From Tausonia pullulans (taxonomy: Eukaryota; Basidiomycota; Tremellomycetes; Cystofilobasidiales; Mrakiaceae), in the NCBI GenBank assembly GCA_951802195.1, contig OX637620.1, positions 1,178,001-1,242,000 on the forward strand: 64,000 nucleotides of DNA. Reading direction: 5' to 3'. Below are positions 1 to 13,512 of this stretch, one piece after another. The notes below the pieces were generated by a model. That model worked only from the letters and a program-made list of their open reading frames with translations. It was not told the origin of the DNA and did no database searches. Each line of letters begins with the position of its first letter. Positions within the stretch are counted from its first letter, which is position 1. The position numbers and the translations under genes were made by a program.

Positions 1-3000
1 GAGACGCAAAAAGGTGGAACAGCGCCTTGGTCTGGATATGATTCGATGCCAAATCCATCGCCCACTTAAGAATCGACAAAAGGAACGTGGAGAGATCTGT
101 CTCGGGAAGCTCAACCTGGCGAGAGAATCGAAGATGAGTAAAGGTTCATCTAAGCCTCTTGGGGGAGGGGTAACATACCTGAGGCCTCAGTGCTGTAAGA
201 CCCGAGGTAAAGAAGAGTATCAAATTCTTCTGCTGAGTTGAAGTCTCCACCTGTGGAGAAAAGATTTGGATCAGCAATGCAATTTAACTTTCAAGACGGA
301 GGGGCACGCACAGCGAGAGGATCAAATCGAGGCGACGCTGGCAGACGCGACGGCTGGTGTACGATGGCCGCAACTTCGCCCTGCCGGTACGCGGCGAAGA
401 GAGTCTGCGCAAACTTGGTCTGTCGCCTGTGGGGAGAAGTGTGTCTCTCAGCCTGTTTGATCCTTCCATGCTAGATATGAAGAGGCAGACGCACTCAGCC
501 GAGAGGGTCTGGACAACAGCCTCGACGACCCGGGACGCGACAATGACTAGCCGAGGATCGGCCGCAATCTCTGACTCAGCGTAAGGCGAGAGAGCCGCGA
601 GGACAAAGATGGTGAGAAGCCTCGGGACGAGCTGATCGATGTACTTGGCAATGTCGGAGTGGCCGGCCTCAGCCTTGGTCCGAAGGACACTGAGCAGGCA
701 GTTAAGAAGGGCGTAGGCGTAGACAGCCTCGGTCTCGCGCGTCGTAGCGTCCATGGACGAATCCACGGTGTCCGAGCGAGGGGAGCAGAGGATATCGAGC
801 TTAGACGTCACACGGACGACGAGGATCTCAAATAGCGGAGGCTGGACGCAGAGTACGGTGAGGCTTGAGAGAATGCGTCGGTAACGTGTGCGGTCCTCCT
901 CTGCCTCGAGCGGGGGAGGCGAGTCGGGAAGCTTGCTGAAGAGGAGCGGGAGAGTGATCTCCTCAAGCGATTTAGGCGCAATCTTAGAGATGATGGCTAA
1001 GCCAGCGAGCGCGGGAGACCTGGCGAAGAACAGGCCGTCAGCGAAAGCGTCGGCTATAGTTCATTGATGCCAGATCCTGACCTAAGCTCCTCTCCCTCCT
1101 CAAGGATGAGGTCGTTGATGTTCTGAACAACGAAGCCAATCTCCTCCGGCGAGAGCAGACCCTCGATCTGGACCACCTGCATGTAGCCGTCGAGCGCAGG
1201 CCGCCGGAAGTTTGATGTCTTGATGCCCGCGTTGAGGACTCCGAGGATTTCATCCCGGAGGGTGATGAGGGCCTTGTCGGCCTTGAGGGTGCGTCCTGAC
1301 TCCGGCCGGGCGTAAAGCTCCTTGGCCGACTGGAGGAGGATCGCAATCGACTCGAGAATGGGACCGCGCTGCGAGAGCTCCTCCGTCTTGTGGAAGAGGC
1401 GGAGTAGATGCGGGAAGGCTTGAGAGTAAGTGTAGGGTCCAATCGAAGCTGTTCGGGACGAATACAAGATCAGCCAAGACGGTCCTCAAAGCAAGAGGAA
1501 GGTTGGGGGACTGACGGGAAGCGGAGAAGCAGGCCGCGAGGATCCTCGTCGCCGGCTTGGCCTTGCTCTTCTCGGGCTCCTTAAGGATCTCGAGGCACTC
1601 CTTGACGATCGAGACGATGATGCCCGTCGGCGGGACCTCAAGCGATGGGTAGAGCGTGTTGAGAAAGACCGCAAGCGTTTTAAGGGTCTCAGCCTCAATG
1701 CTGTCGTCCGAGGTGAAGAGCGCCTGCGAGCTCATGGGAGTCAGCGGAGGAACGGAGATTGATAAAATGTCCAGCATAGGCTCACCTCGACCTTGAGCGC
1801 CTCCCAGGTCTCCACTGCAAAGGCGATAGCATTGTCCTGGCCATAGACCGGCAGGCAGGCCGCCAGCGTCCGAAGAGTATCCTTCTGCGAGAAAGGAAGT
1901 GCATGAAGCAATACAATTGAGCATCCAACTCGAGCGATGACGGTACCGTTAGTGTTGCTTTTACCTTCATCTCACCGCCCGAGGCAGCCATCTTGTCGAG
2001 GAAAAGCGGCATGGCGGCCTTGGAGAAGAGGGGAGTGCCCGAAAGACAAGCCCTGGGACGCGAGCAAACGCCCTGTCAGCAGCTGACAAGAGCAGCAACG
2101 GCGTCGACGCTCGCTCACCTGAGCGCCGTCCTGAGATCTTCGGTCGAGATACCGTACGGGTCGTTGGGAGGAGGCTTGTAGGTGATGGGGAAGTAGCAAA
2201 AGGTGCAGTCGAAGAGTTCCTGAAGTTGTTTTCAGCATCAACGAGAGTTCAAGGCTAAAGAACAAGAGCTGACGGGGGACGCACATCGACCTGGTCCCCA
2301 AGCTCGAACTCGATGAGAATGACCCGAGCGATCGAAAAAGCAATGAGGAGGTTGCGAGGGTCCTTCTCGCCATCGGCGAGCCGACAATAATTGCCGATGA
2401 AGGAAGTCCCAAGCTTCTTCAGAGCTTGAGAGAGTGAAGGAGGTCAGTTTTGGGACGTGACGAGCTCAGTGAACACAACGCAACGAACCATCTCGGTGGT
2501 TCGCCATGAGAATATCAATAATTTTAAAGACAAGGAAGCGGAGCGATTGAACCATGGACCTCATCTTGATGCGGTCAAAGATCCTAACATGTTGAAGTGT
2601 CGAGATTCGGGGAAAGAAACGGTGAGCGCAAGTTCCGGGTCCGGCGTGTCTAGTGAGTACGAGGTTGAGAGCGAGCATGCACTCACGCTTGGCAGACGAG
2701 CCCAGTCTCGCCCGTTCCAAAGGTAGGGAGCGCAGCCAAAACACAGAGACCCTGAAGAGCCGGGCCAAGGATGTAGACGTCATCGAGCTTGTCGCAGTAG
2801 AAGGTTGTAAGGACACGAGCTGTCCGTTCCGGAAAGAGCAGGCGGATAGCATCAGCACTGTCCTCCGGTCTAGCGAACAACCTAGGGAAATGAGCGTCCT
2901 CACTCGACTGGCGATTGATCTTGCCCGGCGAGATCTTGCCCAACACGCCGCTTAAAAGCCCAACAGCTGGGAAACAGACGACGAAAGGGAGAGCGAAACG

Positions 3001-3324
3001 CGATCAGCGATAGGTTGATTCGACGACAGGCTTCCCTTCCCTGCCGGAAACGCAGCCCTCTGACCTACCCCCTCTGAGACTCACCTCGCGCCCGTACAGC
3101 ATCATCGGTCGTGGTTAGGTACTCTCCGAGGGCCTTGACAAGCACCAGGAGGGCGACCTCGTCCGACTCGATGGCTGTAGGGCCGCCCGGAAAAGAGTTA
3201 GAACGGGCTCGGCCGATAGAGGGCCGGCGGCTTTCCTAGGACACGCACACGAGACAAGCTCCACTGGGATCTCGGCTGCCGAGGTGGCAATGTAGGTCGT
3301 GACGACACGCTGTACGTCGTCCAT
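1..3324 (-). CDS. MMS19: MMS19/MET18, cytosolic Fe-S protein targeting factor (3' end outside window)
   Basis: A HEAT-repeat scaffold of the CIA targeting complex, which hands iron-sulfur clusters to nuclear DNA polymerases, helicases (XPD) and others. The N-terminus begins MDDVQRVVTTYIA. After about 300 residues comes the family hallmark YFPITYKPPPNDPYG, followed by TEDLRTAL. Around position 1400 lies QRGPILESIAILLQSAKEL, typical of the MMS19 middle. Near the left edge the C-terminal HEAT region is still in progress (FLLSILKWAMDLASNHI), so the stop lies beyond base 1. At least eight short introns interrupt it. One clear C-terminal exon starts after a CCACAG acceptor near 289 and reads VETSTQQKNLILFFTSGL. 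The start is the first ATG in the conserved frame. Family length is about 1000 residues, and roughly the whole N-terminal 90 percent is present. Identification rests on recalled family motifs and is strong; exact exon edges are not all checked. Confidence 0.88.
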
Positions 3325-3565
3325 GATTGAGGAAAGGGGCGAAGATAGAGGTTCGGGGAAGCAGGCGACAGAGGACGCGGCCGAGGCCGCGCACACGCGA
3401 GAGGCGCGCATCGACCGCCATGAGTCAAGCGGCCAACCGACCCTCGAGCAAAACGAGCCATCCAGTAAGAGCAAATTCCTCTATAGTGTATTAATCAAGG
3501 ATTGGTAGTAGAGCAAGTAAACAATGTAATTTTTCTGAGAGAGAGGTAGTAGCACGCTTTTACGC

Positions 3566-4877
3566 TCATACGAGCCGCATCCCCCGCGTGACCCAGATGA
3601 GACCCAGCGCAGCACAGGCGAATGGGCCCATCGCTGAAGAAAGACCAGATCCCAGGGCCGCTCCCGATGAGGGTGCAGCCGAGGCGGAAGCGCTCGTCTG
3701 GGCACTGGCACTGCCCCCGCTTGCGAGAGATGACGAGGTGGGCGTCTGTGTGGTGTTGGCCAATGTTTGAACGGGCGGATAGACGGAGGGTGTGGTGTAG
3801 ATCAGGTAATCGAAGTCTGGGGGAAAACCCATCGTCGAGGAAGTCAGCTAATGTGGTCTGATTGGTCACGGAATCTCTATGACACGCGCGCCGCAACCCA
3901 CCGAAGAACGTCGTCCCGACATTCAAGACCGTGACGTCGTGATTGCCCGCCGGCAGTCCACCAGCGAAAAATTTGAGGGCGTTCTGCTTTTCACATCGCC
4001 CAACACCGCTGCATCCGTTGGGTGAGCCGCTGTGAGTGACGGGAGACGAGCCATTGATGGTAACAGTGAAGGAGCCATGATCGTTGACCTCGTCTCCGTA
4101 GATCCAGAGCGCGGATCCTGAATGAAGCACACAGCACGTCAGCATGGGGTTCACATCTCGGAGTCGTTCCCACTTGGAAGCTAGCACGCACCTTCAAAGG
4201 AGAACGACATCGAGCCGCCATCTTGATTCGTAAAGATGGTGCCTCCTTCGTTCGCAAAGTTGACCTTGTTGTTGGTCCACGTGCCATCATAGTGAATGGC
4301 GTCCGTGCTCGTCTCTTGGAGCGTCGTGTTCTTTAGGGTCGCGCTGGGGCAAGATAGACATCAATGAGTACTTTGTGCATGCGCCTCGTTCGACGCGTCG
4401 CGCCGCACAGACTCACCCCGGACCGCCGAGAGGGCTCTCAAAGGTAGCATAGTCAAAAAGGAGTTTTCCCGCCCCTCCATTCGTGCCGTTCGATCCTCGG
4501 TTCTGGACCGTGATCGAGTGCGGGCCGTAGGGGAGCGTCTCTTTCAGGAACGCGATGGGCGTGCTCTGGTTCGTCTCGCGCGTCATGGTTCCGACGACGA
4601 ATGATCCTCCGTCGACAGAAATAGCGTACGAGCCATAATCCGGGCCTGCCATGCCGTAGAGCGCATAGGAGGAGCCGACGAAGTCGAACTTGAAGGAAGC
4701 GTTGACAACGGACGTCTCGTGCCAGGTCGCCTGGTGGAAGAAGGACCCGGACCGGTTGAACGCCCCCGGGTCGGTCGAGGGGTCGGGAGTCTGCCAGTCG
4801 GCGGCGTCGGCGAACGAGACGAGCGAGTCGAAGTCGTCAACAATGACAGTGCCGTAGACGGCAGAAGGGGAGCTCAT
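3566..4877 (-). CDS. Membrane- or GPI-anchored-like protein with two beta-sandwich (galactose-binding-like) domains
   Basis: Two related domains can be read. Domain 1 (roughly residues 8-150) opens VIVDDFDSLVSF and contains FKFDFVGSSYALYGMAG and YGPHSITVQNRG. Domain 2 contains SFSFEG, SALWIYGDEVNDHGSFTV and AGNHDVTVLNVGT. The pattern F.F.G....YG......Y.V..DG recurs in many basidiomycete surface proteins of the galactose-binding-like fold. A Ser/Ala/Thr-rich linker follows, then a hydrophobic C-terminus (MGPFACAALGLIWV plus a short basic end) that could be a membrane span or GPI signal. Asn-X-Ser/Thr sites are frequent, which suits an extracellular protein. The start is the first ATG in frame after a pyrimidine-rich leader. 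It gives no obvious signal peptide, so a small upstream exon may be missing. Three or four introns. Substrate and role unknown. Confidence 0.6.
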
Positions 4878-5146
4878 GGGGAGGGAGGGAAGGCTGGGTG
4901 GAGGGGTAGAAGGCGCGTGGTGGTTGTGCACACGCTTGCTTTCTCAGACGCGGTAGGCTACGCTTCTCTCTCTCCCCTTGACCACCACCATGGATCTACC
5001 CCAACGTAACTCTGATGAGAATGGTCCCGCAAAAACAATATTCTCGTTCTCTTGCCTCAGAGTTATAACCCGTTCGGCCAGCTGGATATGGGGTAGGCCC
5101 ATCACCTGTCCTCTGTCGACAAGGCGTCTCCCCGGATGATTCTTCA

Positions 5147-7441
<2,295 letters not shown>

Positions 7442-7709
7442 GACGACAGGGAGAGAAAGATGGGGAGGAGCGAGGAGAGCGACGGCTTAGGTGAGCGTTG
7501 GGCGTCACGTCGAACTCTGTCTCGCGAGCGGTGTGCTGAGGGTGTTCCTCCTCCGAGCGCGCGGGGAGTGGCGCACTTGTCCGTGGATCCGTGGCGGCTG
7601 TCTGGGCTCTCACTCTGGCTGGCTTCGTTCTTCCGTGGGGCATGGCGAGCTCATTTTCGGCCAAAGGATCATGTATTCGCCGCCCAGTTACGCCTGCTCG
7701 TCTCCCAAG

Positions 7710-9431
7710 CTACTGAGACTCCTGCATCGCCGCCTTGATCTTGAGACAGCAATCGAGCAGCTGAAGCTCCTCCTCCCCGCCCTCGCACAGCGCCTTGTCG
7801 CACTCGGCCATGGCCTGTGCGGCTTTGCTCTTGGGCCTGGCAGGGATGTGTGGGTGGAGGATGATGAGGTCGTGCATCTGGAGACGAGAGATGTGAGTCG
7901 GCTATCGCGCACAAGGGGACATTTGCCACTGAACGCACCTGGGTGAGAACGGTACCAGCACTCCATCCCTCACGCCGCACCCGACGGACAGCGTCCCGGA
8001 CGTCGGAAAAGGAGCCGCGGAAGGCAGAGCCGAGGAACCCACCTGCCGGGTCGACGCCGACGGTACCGAGGAGAGTGTTGATGAGACCATCTGGGACGAC
8101 GCCGGCTATCTCTTGGACTGTTGTCGATATGGGGCTGCTATCAGAGAGAAACATCCTACAGGATCGAACAGGATAAGAGGACAGGTCTCACCAGACTCGA
8201 GCGTGATGGGTGTCGGAGAACTCGTCGATGCATGCAGGCGCGATGCCGACTGGAGGAGTGTGATGGAGCGACGCAGGTCGCCATGGGATAACTTAATGAG
8301 GAGTTCGATGACCTGAAGGCGGTTCTCATGAGCATTGAGGAAGGGGCCAAACGGGGCGAGGGCAGCAGACTCACGCCGTCGTCCCTGGGCACCTTCTCCG
8401 CGTCGGCGATCATCCGCAGCCGGTCCTCTGTGCTACCAATATCAAGGGCTCGGAACCTGAATTTGGAGCATCGTGAAGCGAGGGGCTCGATGATGCTGAG
8501 GGAACAGTCAGACCAAATGTCGGAAGGGCGGCGACGGGGAGACAGACAAGGACGGACCGAGTGACGTAGTTGCAGACGAGACAAAAGCGAGTGATCCTAG
8601 AGTACGTCTCCATGATACGTCTGAGCGCACTCTGCGCCTCCTGCGTCATCGAGTCAGCCTCGTCGAGGATGATGATCTTGAATGGGGGCGACGGGTAGGT
8701 AATGCCGTCCCTGTCGCATCGATCCAAGGGTAGTCAGCGATGCCGCACTCAAGGAGTCTCGTCGACAATCAGGTTGAATGACTCACGAGGAGGGTCCTCC
8801 GGCGTTGCGAGGGGTCTCTCGGGCAAATGTCTTAATCTTCTCACGGACAACTGAGATGCCGCGTTCGTCTGAGGCGTTGAGCTCCAGGACACGCGTACGG
8901 AACGCATCGGGGCTGGTGTGATAAAGAAACACTGCATTAGGATGTCTTCTTCGCTCTCGCCAGATACCAAGGAAGATACGCACCCGAACATCTGGCGGGC
9001 GAGGGCGAGGATCGTACTCGTCTTTCCTGTCCCAGGGGGTCCGTAGAAGAGCATGTGCGGCAGCTGGACGCGGGAATGCGCCCTTCCTGTCAGCCACACG
9101 TCGCGCTGTTCGTTCTCAGCCCGACCTCACATTCGTTGAGCTGAGCGTCTTCTGGAGGACGGCGACGACATTCTCCTGACTCGCGACGTCGTCGATTGTC
9201 TTGGGCCGGCTGTGAATGGGAAGGAGGAGACGCGACGGACGGGCATCAGTCGATGCGCCTTCTGCTTCTGAAAACCCAGCTCGGGACCGGAATACAGGCT
9301 GACTATCGCTCTACCCATGGGATGTTCTCTGTCCGACTTGACCTTGAGTCGACCCCCTGGACGTCCTCCATGTCCTCGTTGCCGGCCGCGAGGCGAGGTG
9401 GAGGCGGCGGTCGGGAGAAGATGCTCGACAT
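7710..9431 (-). CDS. RFC2: Replication factor C subunit 2 (clamp-loader ATPase; human RFC4 type)
   Basis: An AAA+ subunit of the clamp loader that places PCNA on primer-template junctions. The N-terminus [11 protein letters not shown] leads into [20 protein letters not shown] across intron 1. The Walker A is [20 protein letters not shown], followed by the family signature [20 protein letters not shown]. Walker B is [20 protein letters not shown] (DEAD), then [13 protein letters not shown] and [15 protein letters not shown] with the SRC sensor/arginine-finger motif. The protein ends [18 protein letters not shown]. The [15 protein letters not shown] wording points to the Rfc2/human RFC4 orthologue rather than Rfc3, 4 or 5. 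Seven or more introns. It is divergent from CAC1, another replication-linked gene, across 256 bp that contains an MCB element. Confidence 0.93.
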
Positions 9432-9596
9432 GGTGGCGGGGTTGGAGAACGAAGGTCTGGGAGGGAGAGACTAGGACCCCGAGAGATAGTAGGTCGAGCC
9501 GACAGCGAAGATTGGGATGATGATTAGGAGGCAAGAACAGGACAGGCTTCCAAGAACAAGCCGCGTCCATCCTCCTCCCACTGCCTGCAGGCGACG

Positions 9597-9602
9597 ACGC
9601 GT
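9597..9602. promoter_or_regulatory. MluI cell-cycle box (ACGCGT) in the RFC2/CAC1 shared promoter
   Basis: The palindrome ACGCGT sits inside the 256-bp divergent interval, 166 bp upstream of the RFC2 ATG and 86 bp upstream of the CAC1 ATG. In ascomycete yeasts this is the MBF (Mbp1-Swi6) site of G1/S genes, including replication genes. Both flanking genes act in S phase, so the position fits. Binding in this organism is inferred, not shown. Confidence 0.5.
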
Positions 9603-9687
9603 CGGTGAACCCTTTGCTCTTCTCAACCATCACCTCCTTGTCCCTCCCTTCCCCATACCTCCCACCTGACTCCACCGCACGGCCCCA

Positions 9688-12600
9688 ATGTCGGCCGAGA
9701 TAGAGATCATGTCGGACGTTGAGATGAACGTCCCCCCCTCCTCCCCTCACAACGGCAAGCGCAAGGCTCAGGGTGCGCGCGACTGAGTCCCTCTTGCACG
9801 CGTCGCAAGCTTGTCCGTCCACCCTCATCTGACCACACCATCCGCGCACACACCCGCACACACGCCCGCGGCCCACAGAGCTCGCACCGGCATCAAGCGG
9901 GGAGATTGTCTTTGTGGGCGAGAAAAAGCCCAAGCTGGAGCCGACACCTCAAATCGGTGAGTGGAAGAGAATGGGTAGAGACCACGACCCTCGGCGAGAC
10001 ATGGACTGTTCAGCTGTGGCATGATAGGCCAGAGCGCTTGCTGAGACGCGTTTCTTGCCCTTTTCTTGCTCGCCGTAGTCCGTCTTGACCGTCGAAGCCT
10101 AGGACTCGTCCAAAAGAACGCGCCCGCCCTCTTGTCTGGCTCCCTAGGGACGCTTACCGGTCAGTCGCGTCGCTCCCTGTCTCTGCCGCGAACACGCGAC
10201 GAGCCGCTGAGACGCGACTTGTCTCCTCCCTCCCTTCCGCAGATCTCATCGAGTGGAAGAAATTCTACGCGTCGCATCCGGACAAGCTTGACAAGGGATT
10301 GCCAGAGCAGTTTCACAGCCTTGTCGTACAACTTTGCCATGAGAGGTGCGGTCGCTGTCCGTCCGCTTATCCCTTGCGCGCGCCTTCGCTCACCTTCCTT
10401 TGTTCTCGGCTGTCTCCAGCGACAAGACACTGCCCGCTCTCGCCCGTCAGCTTCGTTCGGAGCTCATTCCAGAAACTGAGGTCAGCTCATCAATCGGGAC
10501 AACGACGTCCAAGTTGTCGGCCCTGGGTACGTCTCGTCGTGTCGCGTCTGTTTCGTGAGATCCCTCTCGCTGAACACATCCGTCATCCCCCACCGTAGAG
10601 GTTCTCCCTATCTCTCATCTCGAGCCTCTTATCATGAGTCTCCTCGACCGCGTCAACTACGGCCTGAGTATGGAAACGCTCGGTCTCGCAGCCGACGCCA
10701 AACTTCCGCAGGCGAGTCCAAGTACACGCGCTGCTGAAAGCCCCTTCTTCCCAGCTGCGTCCTGAATGAAGTCTCCTCTCCGTTTGTTAGAACCTCACAA
10801 TTTGGCGCTGGGAAGCGAAGGACCGCGCCAAGCACCTTCCCGCGGACACGCTGGCCCAGCTCGAGACCCGCTACCAGGAACGGCTCCAGGTTTGCCGTCC
10901 TTGCTCAAGCAATACGATTCCTCTCGTCCATGACTGATGTTCTGTTGTTCTTCTTTCCTCAGGCGGTTGCGGCGTCGAAGGATCTCTGGAAGGGCCTAGC
11001 CCAGGCAAAGCGTGACGAGCTGCTTGCCCCTCCCTCGGCGGCCGCCAAGGTATGTATTCCGTTCCCTCTTCTGCTCAGTCGACCTAAGCTGACCTCTAGT
11101 CATCATTCCGTCCGCATACAAGTCAGTAAAGGGGAAAGATAAGGCCGCAGACGTCGATGAGGCTCCTCCCGCCATCGCTGCCGCCGCCGCAGTCTCGAAC
11201 CCCTCACCTGAAAAGAAGGAGAAAAAGCCGAAGAAAGAAAAGGTCGAGAAGCCTATCGTGCGTCTCTATGCTCTACCTTATCTCCCGGATCACCAGCACT
11301 CACTTTGCTCCCTTCCCTGACAGGATCCTGAGAAGGCTCGCAAGGTCAGTTTATCTGCCTTCAATCTCCGCTCGGCGCTACACCCTCTGACCCAGAGTGC
11401 CACCATTTCTCACCCTGCAGGAAGTGGAGAAGGCCGAACGCAAGGCTCAAAAGGAGGCCAAGGCGAAAGAGAAGCAGGACAAGGAGGACAAGGACAAGAA
11501 AGTTGGTCTACTCCTCGCTCAACCTCTCCAGCATCTCGAACTGACCCGAGACTGGGTTGTCATTCCTCCAGGCGAAGCAGAAGCAAGCGGCCATGTTTGC
11601 CAGCTTCATGGGTAAGCCGTCGCATAAGAAGGCATCGCCCGTCAAGGAAACTCGTTAGTTTTTTTTTTTGCCTCTGTCGTCATCTCCTGTCTTGGACGGC
11701 TTGTCTGACATTTGACCATTCCACCAGGCGAGCAAACGACCGACTACAAGCGGACCTTCCTCCCGTTCGAAACTCAGAAGAACGTCACGCTCGCTCCGAT
11801 CAACCGCTTCCGCAGTGAGAAGAGTCGACCAAGCACCAATCAGGACATGGAGGAGGTCGAGTTGACGTCGCACGAGCCGGCAGGTAAGAACTTTAATCCG
11901 CTCCTTCCCTTTCTCTCTTCGAGTGACCCCTTACCCCTCTTGTTTTCTGCCCGTCCCAGATCTTCTCTCCTCCTTTATCTCTTCCATCCCTAAATCGCAC
12001 ATCCCCGGCCGTGTTGCCCTCGCCTCCCTTTCCCTCAAGTCTGGCCCTATCAAAGAGTCCGTCCGAGATCTCGTCGCCCGCTCACAGGAAGCCGAGCTCT
12101 CCGGCAACGATGATCCGCACAGGATCACCGCCGAGCTACGGAACTCTCGGTTGTTTAGGAAGAAATTCCTGCAGTTCCGGGAGGACACGAGGCCGCCGTA
12201 CTTTGGCACTTGGACCCAGTCGAGCACGACTATTGGCCCTCGCACGCCCTTTGGCTTGGACACGGCCCTCTTTGACTACGGCTATGACTCGGGTGACGAG
12301 TGGGACGCCGAGGCGGACCTTGAGGGCGAGGATATTGAGTCGCTTGACGACTCCCCGAGGCGACGTAAGCCTGGCGGCGATGTGGGCGGCACTGCCGACG
12401 GAGCGGGGTCGATGTGGGACACCGATGACGAGGATGAGTCGTTTGGCGAGGAGGATGACGACGAGGATGACGAAGGGAGCGATGAGGAGGGCAGTGAAGA
12501 CGGCTGGATGGTCGATGAAGACGAGGGGGTCGCTGGTGCCAGTGCTGGTGCTGGCGCTGGGAAGAAGGACGAGCTTGGAACGTCCAACGAGATCGTCGAA

Positions 12601-13348
12601 GACGACGGTGTGGCGACGGCGGCGGCCACGAAGTCCTCGAGCAGCAGCGCGGTAAGCTGGCTGCAGAGGAATCGGAAGAAGGGAAAGCAGCAGAAGGCGA
12701 AGAAGTGGGAGAAGAAGAAGAAGGAGGTCAAGGGGATGCTCGTGCCGTTCATCCGGGGACCGGTCTACGAGGAAACGTTCGGCGTCTCCGCTTGGGACGG
12801 ATTCGAGAGCTATAGGATTCAGCTACTCAACGGTGCGCCTCCTCCTGTCCCATCTCCTCGCGCTCGTTCCCATCTGACTCCTTCTTTGTCGACCGAACTC
12901 AGACACGCCCTCGTCTATCGACCCCTTCACCTTCGTCGCCGCTCCTGTTCTCGTCGAAACTGCTCAAGCACCCTCTTCAATGACGGCCGTCGCTTCCTCT
13001 CTCCCTAAACACCTCTCCACCATGCCTCCTCCCACCCTTCCTGCATCTGCATCTTCCCCCTCCGCCTCATCCTCGATTATCATGCCCATCAACGCACCCC
13101 TCGTCGCTCGGCCGACACCCAAGAAGCCGTTCCCACCGGCGCACCTCCCGGCCTTTCTCACCCTCATTGCCGCGAGCACCAAGACGCAGATTCTCCTCGC
13201 CGCCGAGCTTCACGAGCACTTCAAAACTAAGGGCGTCACGAAGCAGATGGTGGACTTCGAGCTCAAGCGTCGCGCCGTTCGAGAGGGCAAGAAGGACGGT
13301 AGCCCCTGGAAAGTGGTCGACTGGGAGGGCATGCCTAGCCAGTCGTAA
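9688..13348 (+). CDS. CAC1: Chromatin assembly factor 1 large subunit (CAC1/RLF2, p150)
   Basis: The large subunit of CAF-1, the histone H3-H4 chaperone that works with PCNA behind the replication fork in the nucleus. After a disordered N-terminus with GEIVFVGEKKPKLEP comes DLIEWKKFYASHPDKLDKG. In the middle lies a KER-type charged segment built from several short Lys/Glu-rich exons (EVEKAERKAQKEAKAKEKQ), then MFASFMGKP, a PCNA-interaction-like stretch. The diagnostic core is FREDTRPPYFGTWTQSS, followed by GPRTPFGLDTALFDYGYDSG and the long acidic ED region that binds histones (DDDEDDEGSDEEGSEDGWMV). The C-terminus has a winged-helix-like end: AELHEHFKTKGVTKQMVDFE and WKVVDWEGMPSQS. More than ten introns lie in the first half. 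The ATG is the first in frame. Confidence 0.9.
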
Positions 13349-13512
13349 TTTCGCTCTGCAACTGCGTCGTTGTTTGTTTGGTTTGTTTGAGTCTTCGTCC
13401 GCAGCCTCTCTTTCGTTCTTCCGTTTAATCTTTTTCTTGGCCCTCTCCTCGTGACCATTGTGACACTTCGCTCGATCCCCATGCATGTCCCTTACCCTCC
13501 CCAACCCAAGCC

